NCBI GenBank assembly: GCA_015486615.1
Contig: WFRI01000094.1
Span: forward strand, 1 to 13,472
Direction of reading: 5' to 3'
Length of the DNA: 13,472 nt
DNA from: Candidatus Omnitrophota bacterium
GTDB taxonomy: Bacteria; Omnitrophota; Gorgyraeia; Duberdicusellales; Duberdicusellaceae
Shown: positions 1 through 6,044 of the stretch, one piece after another
How positions within the stretch are numbered: position 1 is the first letter of the stretch
Layout of the letters: each line of letters begins with the position of its first letter
Translations under genes and position numbers: made by a program
Notes under the pieces: model-generated
What the model saw: the letters and a program-made list of their open reading frames with translations, nothing else
Database searches by the model: none
Told to the model about the DNA's origin: nothing

Positions 1-68
1 AACAAAATCAGACAAAAAGCGGCAAAAAAAAGAAATAATATTATCTTTTGAATTCTATCTTTTCCCAT
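1..68 (-). CDS. Possible N-terminus of a membrane or secreted protein, cut by the window edge
   Basis: An ATG at 68-66 opens a frame with no stop to the window edge (22 codons). It reads M-G-K-D-R-I-Q-K, then a hydrophobic run rich in I, L, F and A. A short basic start followed by about 14 hydrophobic residues is what a signal peptide or membrane anchor looks like. It lies about 100 bp downstream of the M48 protease gene on the same strand. No strong ribosome binding site is visible, and 22 codons cannot identify a family. The frame also stays open a short way upstream of the ATG, so the start is uncertain. It could be chance in AT-rich DNA. Confidence 0.35.
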   Translation of the reverse strand, partial: MGKDRIQKIILFLFFAAFCLIL

Positions 69-171
69 CTTCTGCAATTTTGTACAATTAATAATCGAGG
101 TAAAGATGTTTCTTAAATATCCAACACCCAAATTAAATCTAATAAACCATAAATCGCCTTTTTAGTGCAAA

Positions 172-1182
172 CTAATTATATAAACAATCGCTTAAATCCA
201 AATCTTTCAACGATTCAATTTCCTGTTTTATCCTCAAAAGCCTTTCCGAAGATATAGGATGGTCGGCAAAAAAACTTTTGTTTAAACTTTGGGGCAGCCG
301 GATAGAAAACCTTTCCCATACATCAATTCCCTTCTTAACATCAAATCCCGCTCTGTAAGCATAAATCACCCCAAAGTAATCCGCCTCTCTTTCAAAATTC
401 CGGCTAAGACCTGCGCTTACCCCATAAGACAAATCCTTTACTGCCTGAGGCGAAAAGTTTTTAACATTGGAAACAATAAATGTTCCGGCAAGGGACGCTA
501 ACAAATCTATTCCGGATTTTTTTAACAAATGCCCTCTTATTATATGCGCAATCTCGTGGCTTAATACTACAGCCAGTTCGTCGTCATTCTTTATAAAATC
601 CAAAAGCCCATAGTTTACTACCACTCCTGCAGGGGATGCAAAAGCATTAATCTGTGAGTTGGTTGAAGTAAAAAATTTTATATCGTAGGGAATAAAACAA
701 GGATTAACTTCAATTAACAAATTTTGATTATTTCTTTCTACCGCAATTTTGGCGGATTTGCCGGGTTTAAGCCTTCTTAAACAATAATTATAATCGTAAA
801 CTGAGTTTACTTTTTTCGAATTAAAGGCAGTTATTATATCCTTTTGTTTTATGCCGGCAATTTGGGCCGGCGAGCCTTCTACTGTTCCATAAACCACTAC
901 TCCTTTATCCTGAGACAAGTTTAAAACATCTTTTATATCTTTGTTAATATCGGCTAAAAGAAGGCCTAAATAAGGCTTTAGCCTTTTGCGGCAGGATTTT
1001 TTGAAAGATTTAAGGATTCTAAAACCGATTGAGTTTACTCTCTCATCCTGCTGGATTTGGTAAAGAAGAGCCTTTCTTTTTAGATCTTTAGTGATTTTTT
1101 TTAATTCTTTATTGTCAACAGGCGGCCCGATAACAACACAGCCTGAGAAAAAAAGAATAAAAATAAGCAGAGATATTCGCAT
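172..1182 (-). CDS. M48 family zinc metalloprotease with PDZ domain, predicted lipoprotein
   Basis: Predicted envelope protease of 336 residues. Residues 1-15 form a lipoprotein signal: a short basic start, a hydrophobic core and a lipobox ending F-S-G-C15, so the mature protein should be anchored to a membrane outside the cytoplasm. Residues about 72-160 look like a PDZ domain (G-x-V-E-G-S-P-A-Q-I-A-G-I at about 99-111 is the usual PDZ turn). The M48 catalytic core follows. HEIAH at 209-213 supplies two zinc ligands and the catalytic Glu, and E-R-E-A-D at 264-268 supplies the third ligand. The late H-P-x-S-S-E-R-L motif (308-315) is also typical of the family. M48 lipoproteins such as BepA and LoiP act in envelope quality control; a similar role here is inference. 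The PDZ lies before the catalytic core and may present substrates. The gene starts 23 bp after the DUF4143 remnant, with no obvious Shine-Dalgarno sequence. Confidence 0.9.
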   Translation of the reverse strand: MRISLLIFILFFSGCVVIGPPVDNKELKKITKDLKRKALLYQIQQDERVNSIGFRILKSFKKSCRKRLKPYLGLLLADINKDIKDVLNLSQDKGVVVYGTVEGSPAQIAGIKQKDIITAFNSKKVNSVYDYNYCLRRLKPGKSAKIAVERNNQNLLIEVNPCFIPYDIKFFTSTNSQINAFASPAGVVVNYGLLDFIKNDDELAVVLSHEIAHIIRGHLLKKSGIDLLASLAGTFIVSNVKNFSPQAVKDLSYGVSAGLSRNFEREADYFGVIYAYRAGFDVKKGIDVWERFSIRLPQSLNKSFFADHPISSERLLRIKQEIESLKDLDLSDCLYN

Positions 1183-1205
1183 AGATTATTTGGCAGACAA
1201 AGTTT

Positions 1206-1885
1206 TCAATTTAATCTATCCATAAAAGAATCGTCTAAGATTTGCCAGAAAGGAATTATATAAACTTTTGCGTCGTTTACCTCAATAACATCTTCCAGAG
1301 ACAAATTTACAATTACAGTTTTTTTAACACTGTATCTTTCCAAAAAACTTCGTAAAGAACGGGGAATCTGCACATCTCTCATTTTTGTGCATTTTACTTC
1401 TATGGGAATAATATTTTTCCCAAAATCCAGCAGAAAATCAACCTCTGTTCTGTCTTTAGTCCGCCAAAAATAAATATGGAGATTTTCCTGCGCGCCTGCT
1501 TGTTTTAATCGGCTAAAAATAAAATTCTGAAAAACATAACCTTTGTCCTGCAAATTTCCAAACTCGCCGCAGGAAAAATTTCTTAAGCCTAAATCATAAA
1601 AATAATAAATTGGGGATTTTGTTATTTCTTTGCGCACATTATTAAAATACGGGCTTAACTTACAAATGATAAATGTCTTTTTCATATACCAAAGGCAGTC
1701 TTTTACTGTTTTAAGAGAAAGGCCTAATGTGGAAGACAATTCAGAAAACTTAACCAGCCGGCCTGCCTGCGGCCCAATAATTTTAACTAAGCGGCTGAAA
1801 GATGCCGAGGCCCTGTAATAAAACTTATCTCTTTTTTGGAAAGATGGCTTATTAACCTTTTCAATATATAAGGTTTAACAATTAT
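1206..1885 (-). pseudogene. DUF4143 / AAA-type ATPase gene with large internal deletion and frameshift
   Basis: Two pieces of one family lie in different frames. The 5' piece (1885 to about 1805) reads I-I-V-K-P-Y-I-L-K-R-L-I-S-H-L, then K-K-E-I-S-F-I-T-G-P-R. This matches the start of DUF4143 ATPases, where the next residues should be the rest of the Walker A loop (GPRQVGKTT). Instead that frame hits TAG at 1787-1789. From about 1805 another frame carries the C-terminal half: S-F-S-R-L-V-K-I-I-G-P-Q-A-G-R-L, a winged-helix-like stretch, then the DUF4143 nuclease-like fold with E-V-D-F-L-L and I-P-I-E-V-K-C, to the TGA at 1206. Full-length proteins have about 400 residues. The whole ATPase core (Walker A and B) is missing, a loss of very roughly 500 bp (inference). 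The expected start codon is ATA. An internal TTG at 1739 could start a 177-residue remnant, but a functional ATPase is excluded. Members often resemble antitoxin-like or mobile accessory genes. Confidence 0.85.
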
Positions 1886-1891
1886 AGTTTT

Positions 1892-1920
1892 ATTTTAGTC
1901 CGATAATTCTAAAATGTCAA
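1892..1920 (-). promoter_or_regulatory. Sigma70-type promoter in front of the DUF4143 pseudogene
   Basis: On the minus strand TTGACA (1920-1915) is followed after exactly 17 bases by TAAAAT (1897-1892). Transcription would start near 1885, at the remains of the DUF4143 gene, and could also serve the M48 protease gene behind it. The match to consensus and the spacing are good. No start site was measured. Confidence 0.6.
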
Positions 1921-1922
1921 GT

Positions 1923-1956
1923 TTTAAAAATCGCGGGTTGTTGGCAGATTTTTAAA
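1923..1956. repeat. AT-rich inverted repeat between nnrE and the DUF4143 promoter
   Basis: TTTAAAAATC (1923-1932) and GATTTTTAAA (1947-1956) form a 10-bp perfect stem with a 14-base loop. It lies just after the epimerase stop codon, so it could stop or stabilise that transcript, but the stem is AT-rich and lacks the GC core of a normal intrinsic terminator. Confidence 0.35.
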
Positions 1957-1960
1957 GGAA

Positions 1961-2755
1961 TCACAGTTTTTCTAAAATATCCCGGCTTATGCCGATATTC
2001 TTCACAAAAACTTTTCCTAAATATTTTTTATTCTGTTTAAAGTCAAAACAGGTTTTTGGGGCAATAAAAGTAATTGTTATATCTGCTTTTACCCCGTTAG
2101 AGAAGTTCTCCCCCGGCGATTTAATGCCGTCGTCTACGTTCTCCCCCTGCATTGTTAGAAAATCTTTTCCTGCCCCGGTAAAAGAACTTCGTTCTCTAAC
2201 GGGGTTTATTGCTAAATCCGTATTTTCTAACCCAGCACAGACCATTCCTGAAGGAATATCCACAGCAACCTTACGGGCAAAAGAGGAGTTTATTTTTTCT
2301 ATCAATTCCCTGTATTCTAAAGCAAGCGGGGGCTTAAATCCTGTCCCGAATATCCCGTCAATTATTAAATCGCAGGAAGACTGTATTTTGCGCACATCTT
2401 TCAAAGAATTAAGTCTGATTATTTTTGCTGATTCAGGAAGGATTTTTCTTAAAATTTCCAACTGAAAAGAAACTTCAGAATTATATTTTTTGCCGAATAG
2501 GACTAAATAAATAGAAATTTCTAAATTGTTCTCTATATTCAATAAATGCCTTAATGCCGCTAAGGCATCAGCCGAATTATTCCCCCTTCCGGCAAAAACG
2601 CAGATTTTAGACGGCAGGCCCAGCTCGCAAAGTATTGTCTCAGCAACTCCCTTTGAGGCGTTTTCTATTAAAACATTTTCCGGAATATTGAGAAAAGTTT
2701 TGGCTTTGAGATCTAATTCTTTGACTTTTTTTAACGGCAGATATTCTTCAGGCAT
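1961..2755 (-). CDS. nnrE: NAD(P)H-hydrate epimerase (YjeF N-terminal domain), with an in-frame palindromic repeat insertion
   Basis: Stand-alone YjeF_N protein of 264 residues. The family interconverts the R and S forms of hydrated NAD(P)H so that the partner dehydratase can repair it; no dehydratase domain is fused here. Motifs in order: L-I-E-N-A-S (29-34), the Rossmann-like loop F-A-G-R-G-N-N-S-A-D-A (54-64), I-I-D-G-I-F-G-T-G (131-139) with the likely catalytic Asp, and V-A-V-D-I-P-S-G (163-170). The last strand K-A-D-I-T-I-T-F-I-A-P-K resumes at 223. Residues 184-222 (NPVRE...FSNGV) do not belong to the family; they are encoded by the palindromic element at 2090-2206. Removing 39 codons restores a normal spacing between the DIPSG loop and the last strands. 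The usual N-N-G-G-D-G loop is N-N-S-A-D-A here. The gene follows rpsI by 23 bp and is probably cotranscribed with it. Confidence 0.88.
   Translation of the reverse strand: MPEEYLPLKKVKELDLKAKTFLNIPENVLIENASKGVAETILCELGLPSKICVFAGRGNNSADALAALRHLLNIENNLEISIYLVLFGKKYNSEVSFQLEILRKILPESAKIIRLNSLKDVRKIQSSCDLIIDGIFGTGFKPPLALEYRELIEKINSSFARKVAVDIPSGMVCAGLENTDLAINPVRERSSFTGAGKDFLTMQGENVDDGIKSPGENFSNGVKADITITFIAPKTCFDFKQNKKYLGKVFVKNIGISRDILEKL
2090..2206 (-). repeat. Palindromic element copy A, inserted in frame in nnrE
   Basis: The 117-bp segment has near-perfect inverted ends: CCCCGTTAGAGAA at 2092-2104 and TTCTCTAACGGGG at 2192-2204, each continued inward by an AGAACTTC-like arm. An inner short palindrome surrounds TTTAATG near 2120. 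It is 39 codons long, has no stop in the nnrE frame, and encodes N-P-V-R-E ... D-D-G-I-K-S-P-G ... F-S-N-G-V. The ends and the D-G-I-K-x-P core recur in copies B and C. Its position in a surface-like loop before the last strands of the epimerase fold suggests it is tolerated (inference). Confidence 0.9.
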
Positions 2756-2778
2756 AGTAAAGCAAATCCGGCAGGCCC

Positions 2779-3204
2779 TTACCTCTTAGTCCACTGGAAA
2801 CGTTTTCTGGCACCTTTTTGGCCGTATTTCTTTCTTTCCTTTGCCCTTGGGTCGCGGGTAAGAAAGCGTTCTTTTTTAAATAAATGAGACAATTCTTCTT
2901 TTATAGAAACTATTGCCCGGGCAAGCCCCAGCCTTATAGCGCCTGCCTGGCCGGTAATCCCGCCGCCGTTAACCCTGACTTTTACATCTACAGAATTCTC
3001 CAAACCGGCCTTTTCCAAAGGTTCTATAACTAAGGATTTTTGTACTGGAGTCGTAAAATAAACATCCCATTTTTTGCCGTTAACAAAAAACCTTCCTCTC
3101 CCTACGGGCCTTAAATATACCCTGGCAGTAGCGGTTTTCCTTCTTCCGGTAGCAATAATTACCTGTTTTTGAGAGTCAGCAGAACCGGCTTCTGTTTTTT
3201 TCAT
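2779..3204 (-). CDS. rpsI: 30S ribosomal protein S9 (uS9)
   Basis: Complete 141-residue S9, a small-subunit head protein whose C-terminal tail reaches the P-site tRNA. Visible hallmarks are the N-terminal T-G-R-R-K-T-A-T-A-R-V (19-29), the family signature G-G-G-I-T-G-Q-A-G-A-I-R-L-G (80-93), and the basic tail K-K-Y-G-Q-K-G-A-R-K-R-F-Q-W ending in K-R. About a dozen extra residues precede the conserved core, a common variation. Its ATG overlaps the TGA of rplM (ATGA, 3204-3201), the usual translational coupling of L13 and S9. A GAGGT Shine-Dalgarno sequence lies just upstream inside the end of rplM. Confidence 0.97.
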   Translation of the reverse strand: MKKTEAGSADSQKQVIIATGRRKTATARVYLRPVGRGRFFVNGKKWDVYFTTPVQKSLVIEPLEKAGLENSVDVKVRVNGGGITGQAGAIRLGLARAIVSIKEELSHLFKKERFLTRDPRAKERKKYGQKGARKRFQWTKR

Positions 3205-3653
3205 ATGCTTACCTCAATTGGTTTTTGAGCCTGGTGTTTATGCTCCGGACCGGCGTATACTTTTAACAACTTAGACAAAATCTGTCTACTCAATTTATTC
3301 TTAGGAAGCATACCTCTGACAGCATAGTAAATAATTTTTGCAGGATTTTTTTGCAAAAGTTCTTTTAAAGGAATAACTTTTCTTCCAGAAGGATAGCCGG
3401 TATACTTTTGGTAGAGTTTGTTGTCCATTTTCCTGCCGGTTACCTTTATCTGGCCGGCATTAATTATAATTACTCCGCTGCCGCAAAGAAAATGCGGGGT
3501 AAAATCCGGCTTATTTTTACCTCTTAAAATAAGGGCTATTCTGGACGCAAGCCTTCCCAGCACCTTACCTTTAGCGTCAATAAGATACCACTTGCGGTTT
3601 TTGGCTAAGTCTTCAACTTTAGGTAAATATGTTTTTTTCTTCTTAATCTGCAT
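3201..3653 (-). CDS. rplM: 50S ribosomal protein L13 (uL13)
   Basis: Complete 150-residue L13, an early-assembling large-subunit protein. The core begins with K-W-Y-L-I-D-A-K-G-K-V-L-G-R-L-A (21-36). G-S-G-V-I-I-I-N-A follows (58-66), and the signature A-V-R-G-M-L-P-K-N-K-L-S-R lies at 111-123. It is the first gene of the rplM-rpsI pair and lies about 90 bp after the 5S gene on the same strand, with its own candidate promoter in between. The ATG at 3653 has no clear Shine-Dalgarno sequence. The start is chosen because the K-rich lead-in T-Y-L-P-K and the W-Y-x-I-D-A motif are spaced as in homologues. Confidence 0.97.
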   Translation of the reverse strand: MQIKKKKTYLPKVEDLAKNRKWYLIDAKGKVLGRLASRIALILRGKNKPDFTPHFLCGSGVIIINAGQIKVTGRKMDNKLYQKYTGYPSGRKVIPLKELLQKNPAKIIYYAVRGMLPKNKLSRQILSKLLKVYAGPEHKHQAQKPIEVSI

Positions 3654-3667
3654 TTGAGCAAATATTT

Positions 3668-3696
3668 TTTATAAATATTAACAATGTAAAATTCAA
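3668..3696 (-). promoter_or_regulatory. Candidate promoter for rplM-rpsI
   Basis: TTGAAT (3696-3691) and TATAAA (3673-3668) are 17 bases apart on the minus strand, in a very AT-rich gap between 5S and rplM. The predicted start near 3661 would leave only about 8 bases before the ATG, fitting the missing Shine-Dalgarno sequence. AT-rich context makes chance matches likely. No GC-rich terminator hairpin is visible after the 5S gene; only a T-rich run (about 3730-3740) follows it, so read-through from the rRNA operon is possible. Confidence 0.45.
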
Positions 3697-3740
3697 AAAA
3701 AATTTAAATATACATTTAGATAATTAGGAAAAAATAAAAC

Positions 3741-3857
3741 AGGGGCGGCGACCTACTCTCCCACACCGTTGCCAGTGCAGTACCATCGGCCCTGGAGGGC
3801 TTAACGGCCGTATTCGGAATGGGAACGGGTGTTTCCCCTCCGGTATGACCACCCCCA
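3741..3857 (-). rRNA. rrf: 5S ribosomal RNA
   Basis: A sequence of about 117 nt shows the standard 5S landmarks on the minus strand: an early GGTGGTCAT, the loop region ACCCGTTCCCATTCCGAA, and GAGAGTAGGTCGCCGCC near the 3' end. The terminal helix is formed by GGGGGTGG and CCGCCCCT. It lies about 30 bp downstream of 23S. Confidence 0.95.
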
Positions 3858-4194
3858 TTAAATTATCAGAAATTCAAGAAAACAAAGGCTGAGTATCAAG
3901 TCGATTGGGCGATTAGTAATGCTCGGCTGAATACGTTACCGCACTTACACCTGCATCCTATCAACCTCTTAGTCTCAGAGGGCCCTTCATTCCGATAAAA
4001 TCGGAAAGGGATTCCTAATCTTAGAGTCAGCTTCGCGCTTAGATGCCTTCAGCGCTTATCCTATACAGACACGGCTACCCAGCCATTACCGCTGGCGCGA
4101 TAACTGGCACACCGGAGGTCTGCCTGTTCCGGTCCTCTCGTACTAGGAACAGCTCCCCTTCAAGAATCCAGCGCCCACAGTGGATAGAGACCGA

Positions 4195-4648
4195 CAGTTC
4201 TGTTACTTTATGACCATTGACATTTTTACTCTCAAAAATGTCAATGGCGACCAAGTCATTTCTGCTTGGTTCTCACGCTCGCGCATGAGCTCGGACTATA
4301 TCTTTCCCGACTAAATGTCAGGATCTGGCGTATAGTCTCTGAGGCTGAAAAGTAAAACTTCTACATTCATCAGAAATGTTTACCCCGTTAGAGAAAGCCA
4401 CCGATAAAGTCGGCGGTGGGAAAGACATAGCCGCTGACGGTGGTTTAATGCCACCGTCAGCGGAAACCGTTAGAGAGAATTCTCTAACGGGGTTTACTTT
4501 TCTTGCCTGCTGATTATCCGCACATTGCACATTTTCACTTGACAATATCATAGAGACAATATATCTCTATGTACTCTTTTGTCAAGTAGTGAATGATACA
4601 CCGGACTTCCCAGCATATAGCCAGATTTATAGACAGCAACGGTCACTT
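4195..4648 (-). mobile_element. Group I intron after U2604 (intron B), no endonuclease gene
   Basis: The upstream exon ends GAGACAGU and the downstream exon begins UCGGUC, which joined give the normal sequence of the peptidyl transferase loop. The intron ends in G (4195). A guide GCUGUC (4637-4632) pairs with exon GACAGU, closing with the typical U-G wobble. Core pieces seen: AATCAGCAGG near 4515, the P7 strand CAGAGACTATACGCC (4342-4328), and its partner AAGATATAGTCC (4304-4293). A perfect 14-bp hairpin (4214-4227 with 4234-4247) near the 3' end is likely P9. The stretch between the P4-P6 side and P7, where the intron at 1923 keeps its endonuclease gene, holds palindromic element B instead. 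Intron length is 454 nt. Splicing is inferred, not shown. Confidence 0.88.
4381..4494 (-). repeat. Palindromic element copy B, inside the intron at 2604
   Basis: 114 bp with exact inverted ends CCCCGTTAGAGAA (4383-4395) and TTCTCTAACGGGG (4480-4492). Inside is a perfect 13-bp hairpin, CCGCTGACGGTGG (4431-4443) with its complement at 4451-4463 around the loop TTTAATG. On the minus strand it reads N-P-V-R-E-F-S-L-T-V, then A-D-G-G-I-K-P-P-S, ending F-S-N-G-V, the same frame as the copy in nnrE, although here it lies in intron RNA. It sits just before the P7 strand and probably extends a peripheral loop. Confidence 0.9.
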
Positions 4649-4659
4649 ACTGTCTCACG
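4649..4659 (-). other. 11-nt exon of 23S rRNA between two introns
   Basis: CGUGAGACAGU corresponds to E. coli positions 2594-2604 and includes A2602 of the peptidyl transferase centre. It is bounded by the G that ends the intron at 2593 and by the first base of the intron at 2604. The last six bases (GACAGU) form the 5' splice-site helix of the downstream intron. The sequence matches the universal 23S sequence at every base, so it is an exon and not intron sequence. Confidence 0.88.
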
Positions 4660-5382
4660 CATGTTTACCCAACTGTTACCAGTGGCATGGACTATACCTT
4701 CATCCTCTTCCTGCTAAAGAGGAGGCTGGCGTATTAGCTATCCCTTAGTTTTGAAGGAATTTGCCTTTAAAAGGATAACTCTCTTCCTTTTAGGAAGAAG
4801 TCTCTACAGGGGCAAGATAATTATGTTGTTTTAAGAACTCTTCAACTTCTTTAGATGTTATTGTCCTCTTTTTGGAGTAGTTGAGTTCTTTAAAACAATC
4901 AACTAACCGGCACACTTCTAAAAAATCTCTTGGACCGGCAACTTGAGAAAGTTTTTTTTAAATCTTAAGCCCTAGATTAATGTGTTTTTCTTTAATCTGG
5001 CAAACTTTCTAAGGGTTTTAAGGATTTCTTTAACTTTCTCAGGTTCAACAACCGTATAATCGCTGATTCCTGTCCGGCGGTGGCGTATATACCCATTTTT
5101 AAAAATGGATTTTAGCCATGTCAAAATATAAGCATTTTTACTTTTTTGGTAAAAAGAAATAGAGCATCTGATTTGGTATCCGTAAATGTAGTCTTTTCTT
5201 TTTACCAATTGAAAGAAAATGCTTCTGTCGCCATCCAGAAACCCTGCGATATAAGCAAGGATTGTTGAGTCCATAATTATCCGCCTTCCCTCGGTATTAC
5301 CCTAACTCATTTATTAGGGCTTCACCGATATGAGCCAGCTTTATTTTTCCAAGGATTACTCCCTGGCAACGCCTATAACTTG
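4660..5382 (-). mobile_element. Group I intron after U2593 (intron A), the I-CreI insertion site
   Basis: The upstream exon ends CAGAACGU (5383) and the downstream exon begins CGUGAG (4659). Exon-exon joining restores GAACGUCGUGAGACAG. The intron is 723 nt, ends in G, and carries a guide GCGUU near its 5' end (about 5372) that pairs with AACGU through a U-G wobble. The P7 region reads GCTAATACGCC (about 4738-4728) with GGTATAGTCC (about 4700-4691). A LAGLIDADG gene in its middle is broken. The same site is used by the chloroplast intron of Chlamydomonas reinhardtii that encodes I-CreI (established knowledge). Confidence 0.9.
4790..5274 (-). pseudogene. LAGLIDADG homing endonuclease gene, frameshifted, in the intron at 2593
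   Basis: From the ATG at 5274 the frame reads M-D-S-T-I-L-A-Y-I-A-G-F-L-D-G-D-R-S-I, a single LAGLIDADG motif in which the usual Gly after the acidic residue is Arg. It continues with typical family sequence to L-K-K-N-T-L-I, then stops at 4972. The rest of the protein is present in another frame: L-S-Q-V-A-G-P-R-D-F-L-E-V-C-R-L-V-D, then L-N-Y-S-K-K-R-T-I-T-S-K-E-V-E-E-F-L, ending V-E-T-S-S at 4790. One lost base in the A-run near 4983-4988 would rejoin the frames, and a further TAA at 4960-4958 beside an A8 run must also be crossed. Intact, it would have about 160 residues and work as a homodimer like I-CreI. It is probably dead. Both lesions touch A-runs, so sequencing error is the main alternative. 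Confidence 0.85.
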
Positions 5383-5514
5383 ACGTTCTGAACCCAGCTC
5401 GCGTGCCCTTTTAACCGGCGAACAGCCGGACCCTTGGGACCTTCTCCAGCCCCAGGATAGGACGAGCCGACATCGAGGTGCCAAACCGGGCTGTCGATGT
5501 GAACTCTCGAGCCC

Positions 5515-5561
<47 letters not shown>

Positions 5562-6044
5562 GCTTCCTCACGCAACCACCGGATCATTAAGCCCCACTTT
5601 CGTGCCTGCTCTCCCTGTCGGAATCGCAGTCAAGCATCCTTATGCCTTTACACTCAACGACTGATTGCCGACCAGTCTGAGGATACCTTTGGGCCCCTCC
5701 GTTACATTTTAGGAGGGAACCGCCCCAGTTAAACTGTCAAACTGGCAATGTCTTCCGCTGCAAACGGAATTAGAATTTTAACGCGATAAGAGTGGTATTT
5801 CACCGGCGGCTCCTCCTGACCTGACGACCAGGATTCAAAGCCTCCCACCTATCCTACACATACCGAATCAAAATTCAATACCAGCCTACAGTAAAGGTTC
5901 CGGGGTCTTTTCGTCCAACTGCGGGTAAGCGGCATCTTCACCGCTACTACAATTTCGCCGAGAACCCCATTGAGACAGCGCTCTCCTCGTTGCACCTTTC
6001 GTGCAGGTCGGAACTTACCCGACTAGGAATTTCGCTACCTTAGG

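Noticed and set aside
1989..2465. 158-codon plus-strand open frame opposite nnrE
   Set aside because: Shadow of the epimerase gene. The minus-strand protein has clear family motifs and the plus-strand one has none.
3700..3740. Intrinsic terminator after 5S
   Set aside because: Only a T-rich run is seen. No hairpin stem outside the 5S gene precedes it.
4318..4551. 77-codon open frame in the intron at 2604 (minus strand)
   Set aside because: Half of it is the palindromic element and the rest is ribozyme core sequence (P7 and the P4-P6 side). No endonuclease motif is present. It is at most a relic.
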